A DNA stretch of 64,000 nt from positions 2,266,001 to 2,330,000 of the forward strand of contig JAXRKN010000044.1 in NCBI GenBank assembly GCA_038502055.1. Reading direction: 5' to 3'. Both the position numbers and the translations under genes were made by a program. This stretch comes from Tanytarsus gracilentus. Taxonomy: Eukaryota > Arthropoda > Insecta > Diptera > Chironomidae. Of the stretch, positions 24,927-35,778 are shown piece by piece (the first letter of the stretch is position 1; each line of letters opens with the position of its first letter). The notes under the pieces are model-generated. The model had not been told where the DNA came from. It was given only the letters and a program-made list of their open reading frames with translations, and made no database searches.

Positions 24927-27900
24927 ATGGAACAAGCCGGCGAAACTTCTTTACTTTTAAAACCTGAAAGAACCAAACACAGTGAGTTTTGATGTGTGAC
25001 TGAGAATATTTTACATAACTGTGCAAATTGTTCTCGTATAGTTATGATTTACGCTCATTCTCTCGAATTGTTATCAATTAAAAAATTATCTCAAAACATG
25101 TGCGATGGCTTCAAAAAAATTAAATGTGATCGGGGTTAAATGTATTTCAAAAAATTTATTAAAACTAATAAAATTTGAAAATATTTTGTGATGTATAAAA
25201 TATTTTTGACACATGCAAAAAATGAGTGCATTAAACAGAATAATTTTTTTATGAAAACTTTTATCAGTAAAATGTTCAAATATTTTTTCCAGAAACATCT
25301 CTCGAACAATGTAAATTTATCCGCTCTGAATGCATTTCAAGTTCAGCTTAAAAAAATATTATTTTTAAGTCATTTACATGCACTGATAAGGAACCACATT
25401 AGACCAAGTGAATTATCTCATCTCGTTCTTTTGTGTTCTGTAAATTTCAGTAATTTTTTAACTCAATAAAATATTTTTTAAATTCTTACTTCAATTTTTA
25501 ATTAATAAACATCTCCAACTTTAATTGCCATTTGGTCACCTAAAAATTTTTATTCATTGGCAATGAAATATTTTTTTACACTTGCCCCACCTCGTAAATT
25601 AATCGCGGAGCAGTGTCTTCAACAAACGAAGTAGATAAAAATGTACGAGTGGCATATTTGAGATTTATGGCATGTAATTGAGCTGTGATAACGACTACAA
25701 TTATAAAAAATTATTGACACTAAAGTGAGAAACTAAAAAATTACATCGCTGATGAACTGGTGGAGAGCATCAGGTTAACCTCAGACCTCAGTTGGTGTCA
25801 TTGCTCAGCTCAATCTCAAAATTGTACTTTTTTCTCAAGGAAATGTTTGATTTTTAAAACAAATAAATTAAATCAATCGGAACTTTAAAAAAAGAATTCT
25901 ATGGAATTTAAATTTCTCTCACAATTTCCGCCACTTAGCAATTTTTTTTGCAATGAAATAAATTTTCCCTTTAGACAAGTTAATCACCTGTAGATGCTCA
26001 ACATTCTCTTCAACTTCTCTCTCATTTTTCTCTACTTATATTGTTATCAATGAGAATATTTTTAACATTTTTGAGTTTCACTCACACAGCCAGCTCTCAC
26101 TCGCTCATATCCAGTGCTATAGAGAGTTTCCACTCAACATGGACCTCGATCGAGTATAAATTGCAGCAACAGTCTATGAAACGATTTTAGTTTATTTCAA
26201 TTCGCTACCGAGTCCTAAGCTAATCCGGCCGTCTCTTCAACTTTTTTCTTCAAGTGGATGATTGTCATCTTTAAAAAAATAATTTAAAAATAATTAAATA
26301 TAAAAAATGTTGATCGGTTGGCGAAGAACTGTTTCAAAATGTAAGTGAATAAAAGTGAAATTTGCTGAAAAATGCAAAAAAAAATAAATATAACTGTGCA
26401 AAACTTCCTGTATATGTGCCGAAAAAAAAACTCAAGTCGTTAAAGGTGTCACATGAGAACAATTGAAAGAAATTTTTTTTTGACGACGAAAAAGTTTTGT
26501 TGAAAAATTATTTAAACAGTGACTTTTAGAAATTATTTAAGAACTTAAATATTTTTCATACAAATTTTGATAAAGTTTTAAAAATTTTAATCTGAATATT
26601 CAAAAATTATTTGAAAACTTTTCTTTGAGAAACTAAACAGTCTGTTATTGTCGAAGGTGCTAATGAGACTAATAATTAAGAATTTCCAGTTAATTACCAC
26701 CTCTCAAATCAAATTAATTATGAATGCTAATCACTAAGAAAATTTTAATTAAATTAAAATTGCAAAAAGTTCATCTCTGAAATGCGAATTCTGTGCCATA
26801 CTTGACCATCGGCAATTTAAAAAACATTAAACCGCGATCAACGTCCGGAGAATATTGAGACATGGCCATTATCATTTCAAATCACGTTTCGCCAAGTCAT
26901 CGACATTGAGAGACAGCCGCACATAATAAAAGACATTTTTTATCGTCTCCTCATTAACTGATCGAGTGTCGTAAAATCCTCTGCGAAGGTGCAAATGTAA
27001 TAAGTGCTGCTGTGAATAATTTTATTACGCCAATATTAATTTTTAGGCTAGGTCAGGGACGCCAAGTTGACGCTCTCTATTTTCGCGATGTTTATCATTC
27101 ACTCGAGTTCTTCTTTCACAAAACTGATAAATTATTCATGAGCTGCAAGTTTTATCTCATAATAGTTCTCTCGACGCAAAAATTTGCGCAAGAAAATCAT
27201 GTTATGGACAATCGATGGTTCGATAGAGATTTCTATCGGTTATTCACTATACAGTACATGCACTTGATGCAATTTTAACGTGAATTAATTATTTGATATG
27301 TACGCAACAGTTGTAATTAGAAATTAGAGCAAAATGTGAATTTTTTCGTGTAAAACGAGGTTAAATTTATCAGTTGATTGAGTTTGTGAGAAAATTAAAT
27401 TTTTTCTAAAAAATATTTGTATAAAAAAAATATTTTGAAGGAAGTGTTTGAAATATTGAAAGTAAATTTAAGGATTTGAACCTCATGTGAATTTTTTTAA
27501 TAAAGCATTGGACATTGACCTCTAAAATCAAAGAAAATAAAATCTAGGAAATATTTCAAAACTTTTCACTTTCATTGAGTTGTCAAGATGAACGTCATCA
27601 TCAAATCGGCAGTAAAACTTTAAATCCCATGTGAATTTGTCAAATGTTTATGCGCTTCTCGATAAATTTCAATGATTTTCTGATTTTAATCGCAATTTAC
27701 ACAATATATTAGTTGAATTGTAAAAAAACCTACTGTAATGAATTGGTTGCTGAGATGAAATTTAGTGTATGCAATAAAAAAAGTTTTCACCTCAAAAGTT
27801 TTTTTAGTGAAACAATTTAATTTTAAATGTTGATGAATTTGTAAATTGAAATTTTCTCAAACGTTTTTCGCGGTTGTCCAAAAAGTGAGCAATGAAAATC

Positions 27901-30108
27901 AATGTAAAATTATTGCACATGTCATCATCAGCTGATTGGAACTTTTTATGATTAATAAAGAAGAGGTTTTTATTGCGAAAATTTATATCACGAGCGAAAA
28001 AGCAATTTGTGGCAAAAGCAAAATTCAACAACAATTAAAGGCACTTCAATTGATTCATTATCACCTTAATCGACTTCTAATAAAAATCATTGAATCATTT
28101 TTTAAACCCCATTAAAATGATAAATGTCAATTAATCGCAAGCTAACAAAAGAAAATTTTGACTTGTCGAAAATTGTTTAATCTTTCGAGTGTTGAATGAC
28201 AGAAATAAAATTTCGATGCTTTGATTGTTGAGTGGTTGTTAAAAATAAACGTCAAATATAATTGAATTAAAAAATTAATTGAGTTAGTTTCAAACCACAA
28301 TTAAAAATTCCAACATGTGAAAGTAATTAAACATTTTTATAGGCTTTATAATACCTCAGCGTGTGGTGTTGTCGATTATGGGCTTTCTGGCTATCGTAAA
28401 TGCATACACCATGAGAATCTGCCTCAATGTCGCAATCACTGAGATGACAATCAAAAAATACGTAAATAATGGAACAGGAGAACTGCCAGAAGGAACTTGC
28501 CCGGCAGATCCAAACTCGCCTCCCGGTGGACAAGGAAAAGGAACTTTTGAGTGGGACGAACAACTTCAAGGAATTATTCTTGGAGCGTTTTTCTGGGTAA
28601 CTTAACTTAAGCACTTCAAAATTAATCGTGATCTAATTTTTCAATAACTCTTTATAGGGATACGTAAGTCGAGCACTTCTTGTTTGGTGATAAAGATTAT
28701 CAGAAGATTTTGATTCAAGGTTATCACTCACGTACCCGGTGGCCTCCTCTCAGAGAAATTCGGAGGAAAATACACGCTTTGCCTTGGAATTTTATCAACT
28801 GCCATTTTCACGTTGATCACACCTGTTGTTATCAATTGGGGTATGATGAAGTTTGCATTAATTTAATTTTATTTTATAAAATAATTTTTTAGGTGGCGCT
28901 CCATGGTTGATCGCTCTTAGATTTCTCGAAGGTTTGGGTGAAGGCACGACCTTCCCTGCTTTATCAGCTCTTCTTGCATCATGGATACCTTTAAAAGAAA
29001 GAGGAAAACTCGGCAGTTTTGTATTCGGTGGAGGTCAAGTTGGAACGATCATTGGCACTGCCTTATCTGGAGTTCTCATCGACTACTACGACAGTTGGGA
29101 ATCTGTTTTCTATTTCTTCGGTGTCGTCGCCATAATTTGGTTCTTAATTTTTGTTTTAATTTGTTACAAAGATCCAGCATCACATCCATTCATTAAAGAG
29201 GAAGAGAAAGAATATTTGATGAGAGAAATGGGCAACTTGAGCAGAGACAAAAATCTTCCACCAACACCATGGAGAGCAATTCTTACGAGCGTTCCAATGA
29301 TGGCACTCGTTTGTGCTCAAATTGGACATGACTTTGGATTTTACATAATGGCTACTGATTTGCCTAAAGTATGAGAAAATATTTAAAAACTTAAATTAAA
29401 TTGTGAATTTTTTAGTACATGGCTGACGTTTTGCAATTCTCCATCAAACAAAATGGATTTTATTCGTCTCTTCCGTACGCGCTCATGTGGGTCAGTTCAA
29501 TCGGTATGGGTTTCACTTGTGATTGGATGATTAGCAAAAAATGGATCAATGTCACAAACTCTCGAAAACTTTACACGACAATTGGTAAAAATATTTTAAA
29601 AATTAAAGAATTTTAAATTAAAATTGTTATTTTAGCATCGGTCGGTCCTGCATGCTTCATTGTCGCCGCATCTTACGCTGGTTGCAATCGAGCTCTTGTA
29701 ATTACACTTTTCACGCTCGCGATGGGCACGATGGGAGGTTTCTATCCAGGAATGAAACTCGGTCCACTCGATATGTCGCCGAACTTTGCAGGAACCATCA
29801 TGGCAGTGACAAATGGCATTGGAGCTTTAACTGGCATTCTTGGACCATTCCTCGTAGGTGTCCTCACGCCAAACACAACAGTTTATGAGTGGCGTGTTGT
29901 CTTCTGGATCGCATTTGGTGTTTTCAATATCACAAACATCGTTTATGTCATTTGGGCTTCTGGTGAAGTTCAACCATGGAATGATCCTCATTTGTTGAAG
30001 GAATCAAGAGGCAGTTTATCGTCGAGCAGTGATGAAGAGACTCAAAAAAATCCCGCAAAAGCTATTGAAGGACTGAAACGTGATAGTTTGAAAGGATCAA
30101 CTTATTAA
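24927..30108 (+). CDS. SLC17-type anion/phosphate transporter A
   Basis: Twelve-span major facilitator of the SLC17 family (sialin, vesicular glutamate and sodium-phosphate group; insect members are usually named putative inorganic phosphate cotransporters). Two alternative first exons, both ending in phase 1: 24927-24981 and 26307-26340. Common exons: 28343-28596, 28668-28673 (6 nt, Gly-Tyr), 28720-28840, 28893-29368, 29416-29584 and 29636-30108. The short isoform is 510 residues. Family marks: RICLNVAITEM after span 1, LQGIILGAFFWGY, THVPGGLLSEKFGGKYTL, RFLEGLGEGTTFPAL, and LDMSPNFAGTIMA. The upstream exon encodes an acidic dileucine motif (ETSLLL) that the other lacks. The C-terminal tail is Ser-rich. 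First of four tandem paralogs. Substrate cannot be told from sequence. Confidence 0.9.
26155..26160 (+). promoter_or_regulatory. TATA box for SLC17-A downstream promoter
   Basis: TATAAA within cgagtataaattgc, about 150 bases before the second first-exon ATG (26307), which fits a transcription start near 26185. Confidence 0.5.
26341..28342 (+). other. Large first intron of SLC17-A
   Basis: A 2-kb intron, far above the local norm of about 50 bp. It contains a tRNA box-B-like motif at 27472-27482 on the minus strand. No coding exon was recognised; the 88-codon frame at 27012-27278 has no family features. Confidence 0.6.
27472..27482 (-). promoter_or_regulatory. Isolated tRNA box-B-like motif
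   Basis: Minus-strand ggttcaaatcc inside the first intron of SLC17-A, without a recognisable box A. Confidence 0.4.
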
Positions 30109-30447
30109 GATTTGTGACAGTATTTAAAAATGAACTGAATTGATACAAAAAAAATTAAATTTCCTATTTTTACACGCATTTTTATCCCACGTGCTTTTTT
30201 GTGAGAAAAAAAAATAAAAATTGTTAAAAAATTCAAAAATTTTTTTTTTTTAATTTTTAGGTGAAATAAATTTTGAAAAATTGTTAAATTTTTTAATCGA
30301 GAGCAACCGGATTATCTTAAGTGCTTCAGAAGATAAAAATTAATCATCAAAACTGAGCAATAAATTGACAAATTTTTAATCAGTTACCTTCCAAAAATTG
30401 AATTGGAAGGTTCATTTTTGTGTTTTGGATTAAAATTAAATTTAGCA
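30109..30447 (+). promoter_or_regulatory. Spacer between SLC17-A and SLC17-B
   Basis: A short AT-rich spacer of 339 bp that must contain the SLC17-A 3' end (AATAAA-like sequence near 30209) and the start region of SLC17-B. No clear TATA box. Confidence 0.4.
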
Positions 30448-32437
30448 ATGGTATCATCAATAGTTACATCTGCCGGTCGATGTGAGTGATTGACTTATTA
30501 AACAGCATAAAATTAACTTAATAAAAAAACGTTAATTTTTTTTTCAAAAAATAGAGTAAAAATAATTTATTAATTGACAGGTTTTTGCAACATTCCCGTT
30601 CGATGGATATTGGTGGTTATGGGTGGATTCGCACTTATAAACGCGGTAAGATTCTTATCGAGCTCAAGTGGATGGCTTAGAAAATTGCCACTTAAAATCT
30701 TATTATTTAATGACAACAAGCGATAAAGCTTTCATGTTCATTAACTGATAACAAACACTCGTCAAGTTGGGGGTCTGTGAGAAATTCAAGTCATTGTATT
30801 TATCAATTCTAGTACACGATGAGAAATGTATTAAGTATTGCCATAACCGAAATGACTTATAGACCGGCATACAATCAATCGATTTATGACAACACGTGTC
30901 CAGCTGAGGGAGAATCGTCAAAAGAACGACCTGGCTATGAATGGTCAGAAAGAATCCAAGGAATTATTTTAGGATCTTTCTTCTGGGGTTACACAATTCT
31001 TCACATTCCTGGAGCAATTTTAAGCGCAAAATATGGTGGCAAATATACTTTATCAATTGGAATTCTCTCAACAGCTATTTTGACCCTTCTCACACCAATC
31101 ACAATTGAGTATGGTAATGGCTTAAAAAATCGATTATAGAAATATTTTCAAAAGCACTTTAAACTAGGTGGAGCCGGTTGGTTAATTGCTTTGAGAATTT
31201 TGGAAGGCTTCGGCGAGGGAACAACATTTCCAGCTCTAAATACTCTCTTATCAGCTTGGATACCTGTCAATGAAAGAGCTAAAGCGACAGCGATTGTTTT
31301 TGGTGGTGCTCAAGTGAGAAATAAATTTAAAATTATTTAATTTACAAATTAATTTAATTTAAGATGGGAAACATCATCACGAATTCTGTCTCGGGAGTTT
31401 TACTACAAAATTTTGACGGCTGGTCAGCACCATTTTATTTCTTTGGAGTTGCAGCAATTATTTGGTTCATTTTATTTGAGTTCCTCTGCTACAACGATCC
31501 TGAGTCTCATCCGTTCATTACTGAAAGTGAAAAAGAATATTTAAAAAAGGAATTAAATCAACTCTCGAGGGACAAATCGATCAAAAAAACGCCGTGGTGG
31601 GAAATTTGCACGAATGTACCGATGATAGTATTGTAAGTTATTAAATTTAGGCGACAACACTCACAATTTGGTTTTGATTTATAAAATTTTAATTTTTTCA
31701 AGAATCATCGCTCAGATTGGTCACTCTGTAGGATATTTCACAGTCGTTACTGATCTTCCAAAATACATGGCGGACGTTCTTAAATTCGACATCCAATCAA
31801 ATGGATTTTACTCAACACTTCCTTACATTGCTATGTGGATCATGTCGATAGTTTTTGCATCACTAAGTGATTGGATTTTGGCTAAAAATTTGATTAGTTT
31901 GACAGCATCGAGAAAACTCTTCACGACCATTGCTTTCGTTATTCCTGGAATATTTTTGGTGGTTGCCTCTTTTAGTGGATGCAATAAAATCATGGCTGTT
32001 GTTATGTTTACATTTTCTATGGGTTTCATGAGTGCATTTTATTCAGGCATCAAAGCCAACAATTTAGATCTAAGTCCGAATTTTGCGGGTGCTATCATGG
32101 CATTGACAAACGGAGCCGGAGCTATAATTGGCATTATTGTGGTAAGTTTTCAAAAAAATTCCACTCTTGATGTGATAATTAACCCCAAAAAATTACAAAT
32201 AATCCAAAATTAATGTGTTAATTTTTTTAAATATTAAAAAAGCCATACATGATCGGAGTTCTCACACCGAATCGAACAGTCAATGAGTGGCGAAATGTTT
32301 TCTACATATCGTGCGGATTTCTTGTGCTAACAAACATCATTTACGTCATTTGGGGATCTGCGGACAAACAGCCATGGGACGATCCGGATTACAAAAAGAA
32401 GAAAGAATATCGCGGAGAAGAAGCGGTGAAAACTTAA
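30448..32437 (+). CDS. SLC17-type anion/phosphate transporter B
   Basis: Major facilitator paralog of transporter A. Exons: 30448-30481, 30581-30645, 30813-31113, 31168-31313, 31364-31632, 31703-32141 and 32243-32437; all phases agree; 482 residues. The tiny first exon (34 nt, phase 1) mirrors that of A. Marks: YTMRNVLSIAITEM, FFWGYTILHIPGAIL, LEGFGEGTTFPAL, a Q|M intron within FGGAQ-MGNI, HPFITESEKEYL between the two halves, LDLSPNFAGAIMALTNGAGA, and GVLTPNRTVNEWR. The luminal insert after span 1 is short (DNTCPAEGES). Exon tracts at 30966-31106 and 31188-31261 are almost identical to transporter C, although introns differ. Confidence 0.92.
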
Positions 32438-33526
32438 AATTTGTTAATTTAATATTTTTAAAGTATGAAAAATGTGAAAATAAAAGTAATTTTAACTAAC
32501 TTCATTTTTTAAAATTCCAAAAAATTTCCAGGGCAGAGTTTTGAAGTTTATAAAAATTAATTTTCACCTCTGGACAAATATTTGATGGTTTTTACATTTT
32601 TCGAGGGTTTTTCTTCCCAATTAACATTCTAAACACTTAAATTAAATATTTATTGAATGTATCAACAATAACTTCAAAAACTGAACGAGCAAAAATTATC
32701 ATGAGTAAAATAAAAAATCATTTCGTTCTTTGCATTTCTAATGTTTGCGCATTGGGATTTCTGCACGCTTTAAAAGCATACAGCTGGGTTTTTACATAAA
32801 AATTCCCAATCGTTCCAGAATTTTTATAACTTTTGCATGTTCGACAAAATTTCTAAAAAAAGATTTTAAATAATTTCTTCAAAGTTTGCCAATGAAATAT
32901 TAGACAACATATTATATATTGCTGTTATCAGTTAAACTATATTGACAAGTAAAAAGGTTAGTATAGTAAATAGTTTTATGATCGTGATTTCTTTTTTTAT
33001 GAATAAACTGCGCAATATAAAATTCAAAAAGCTTCTTTTTAACCGCTAAGATAAAATTTCAATCAAATAATTTTCAAACAAGTTCAATAACATTTTCCAG
33101 ACTTCTAAAAATATTTCAATGTGAGCGCGTGTGTCTTTGAAGCAAGGTTCAAATTATAAATTGGGCATTAAACATGCTCGAGCAATTAACTGAAATTGGA
33201 AATGAAATTACTAATAAAATATTTTTCTCGCGAGAGCTTTTAATATAATAAGAACTTTTGAACGATATCTCGACTTTAAATTTCATATTAAAAATTATCA
33301 ATCGTCAATAAATGAATCAGATGAGAGCGACTGAAGGCACTCAAGCAAAGATATTCCACGATAAGCTGCAAAAAAGCTCAAAGCTTGTTTTAAATAGTCC
33401 GGAGAGTCGCTCGAAACAGTTCAGTCGTGTCGAGAAATTTGACGTGAACAGTTGGTTCTCATAGTTTTGGTGAAAAAAAAAACTTAAAAATTCAATAAGT
33501 ATTAATTAATTAAAAAATTGAAGAAA
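32438..33526 (+). promoter_or_regulatory. Intergenic between SLC17-B and SLC17-C
   Basis: About 1.1 kb, AT-rich. An initiator-like ttcagtcg near 33420, about 105 bases before the SLC17-C ATG, is the best start-site candidate. Nothing else is recognised. Confidence 0.4.
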
Positions 33527-35778
33527 ATGCTCACTTCATTAAGAAAGTGTAAGTGACTGTGAAATTAATTCAATTCAAAATTGTAAAATAATTAAAAATT
33601 TTGTAGATTTAAGTGTTTTACCTGCAAGGTACATTCTTGTGTTAATGGGAGGGTTTGCAGTGATTAATGCCGTAAGTATGAGTCGAGCAAACAATTAGAC
33701 AAAAAAATTTTAATGCAAAAGTGACAGAAAGTATTCAAATGGAGAAAAAACTTTTAAATAGTTGAAAATAATTTGTGAAATTTATAAATTTGACATTAAA
33801 AAAGGAATTTTGCTAGAAGTTTTGTTAGGAATTTTAAACTGAAATAAAATAGCAAATTTGAGTCTGCAAACAACCGGTTCGAATCCTAAAAATAATATAA
33901 ATATATAATTGCACAGTACCTTTCAATTTTTTTGCATTTTAACCAAAAACTTATTTTTAAATTTAAACTTCCATTCCTCGAAATTCTTTAAATATTTTCT
34001 CAACTGTTTAAAAACAAAACTTTTTTCCGGAATTTTTGTTGACTAACAAATTTATTTGCTTTGGAGTAAAACTTTTGAGAAGAAAATTTAAAAAAATCAC
34101 AAATGATTGATTTGATTCTAATATTTTTAAAATTCAGTACACAATGCGAAGTGTATTAAATATAGCAATCACTGAAATGACCTTCCGACCTGCTCAAAAT
34201 AAAACCATTTTTGACAACACTTGTCCATCTGATGGTGGTGGATTTTCTAAAGAACGACCGGGTTTTCATTGGTCTGAAGAACTTCAAGGAGTCATTTTAG
34301 GATCTTTCTTCTGGGGTTACACAATTCTTCACATTCCTGGAGCAATTTTAAGCGCAAAATACGGTGGCAAATATACTTTATCAATTGGAATTCTCTCAAC
34401 AGCTATTTTGACTCTTCTCACACCAATCACAATTCAATACGGTAATGGCTCATTTGAAAAAAATTACGTGCAAAATTTCATAAAATATTTCGTGATTAGG
34501 TGGAGTCGGCTGGTTGATTGCATTGAGAATTTTGGAAGGTTTCGGCGAGGGAACAACATTTCCAGCTCTAAATACTCTCTTATCAGCTTGGATTCCGAAA
34601 CGAGGTGAGAAATGTTAAATTTCAACCTTGTGGCTGAAATTTATTTGGCACTTTTTTGAGTAGAGCGTGCAAAAGCGGCTGCAATAGTGTACGGAGGCGC
34701 TCAAATCGGAAACATTCTTACAAACTCGATATCGGGTGTCCTCATTGATTATTTTCAAGGATGGGCTTCTCCGTTTTACTTTTTCGGAACGTTAGGTGTC
34801 ACGTGGTTCATTTTATTTGTGAGTTTATTTTTGCATAATTTTTTTTTATTTTGTTATTTTTTTATCAGGAATTTCTTTGCTACAAAGATCCAGAATCGCA
34901 TCCATTTATCACCGACAAGGAAAAACAATTTTTAAAAGAGGAACTTAAGCAACTTTCAAGAGACAAAAGTATCAAAAACACTCCATGGAGGAAAATTTGT
35001 ACGAGTGTGCCGATTATTGCATTGTAAATTATTATTTTTCTTAAAATATATATTTTGTAAAATTTCAATTACTTTTTAGAGTCATTGCACAAGTTGGACA
35101 CTCATTCGGATATTTCACAGTCGTTACTGATCTTCCAAAATACATGGCGGATGTTCTTAAATTTAACATTAAAGAAAATGGATTTTACTCAACACTTCCT
35201 TACGTTGCCATGTGGATCATGTCGATAGTTTTTGGCTCAATCAGCGATTACATGCTCAACAAAAAGTGGACAAATTTGAATGCTTCAAGAAAAATCTACA
35301 CAACCTTATCATTCGCTGTTCCCGGAGTTTTTCTCGTTATTGCATCGTTCAGTGGATGCGACAGAATGTTGGCAGTCACAATGTTCACAATTGCAATGGG
35401 TTTCATGGGCGCTTATTACTCAGGAACGAAAGCTAACAATTTAGATCTAAGTCCGAATTTCGCGGGTGCTATAATGGCATTAACAAACGGAATTGGAGCG
35501 ATTGTTGGAATTGTTAATGTGAGTTGAAATTAAAGCTTTGTAAAATTTAATTTGTAAAATTTAATCCTCAGCCTTACATCATCGGAGTGCTCACGCCAAA
35601 CCGAACAGTCGACGAGTGGCGAATTGTCTTTTGGATTTCATGCGGATTTTTAGTTTTCACAAACATTGTTTATGTGATTTGGGGTTCAGGGGAAAAACAG
35701 CCATGGGACGATCCTGAAAATAACAAAAAATCCAACAAATCGATTGTGAATGAAAAATACGAGATAAAAACTATTTAG
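33527..35778 (+). CDS. SLC17-type anion/phosphate transporter C
   Basis: Closest relative of transporter B. Exons: 33527-33548, 33607-33671, 34138-34441, 34500-34604, 34664-34818, 34869-35023, 35080-35518 and 35572-35778; phases agree; 483 residues. It has YTMRSVLNIAITEM, FFWGYTILHIPGAIL, LEGFGEGTTFPAL, YGGAQIGNILTNS, HPFITDKEKQFL, and LDLSPNFAGAIMALTNGIGA. Compared with B it lacks the Q|M intron but has two others, one in PKR-ERAK and one in ILF-EFLC. The second intron (33672-34137) contains a perfect tRNA box-B motif at 33876. The charged tail ends in YEIKTI. Confidence 0.92.
33876..33886 (+). promoter_or_regulatory. Isolated tRNA box-B-like motif
   Basis: ggttcgaatcc followed by taaaa, inside the second intron of SLC17-C; identical to the 16336 copy over 16 bases. 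Confidence 0.45.

Noticed and set aside
27012..27278. 88-codon frame inside the first SLC17-A intron
   Set aside because: No homology to the transporter family, and the flanking exons join in phase without it.
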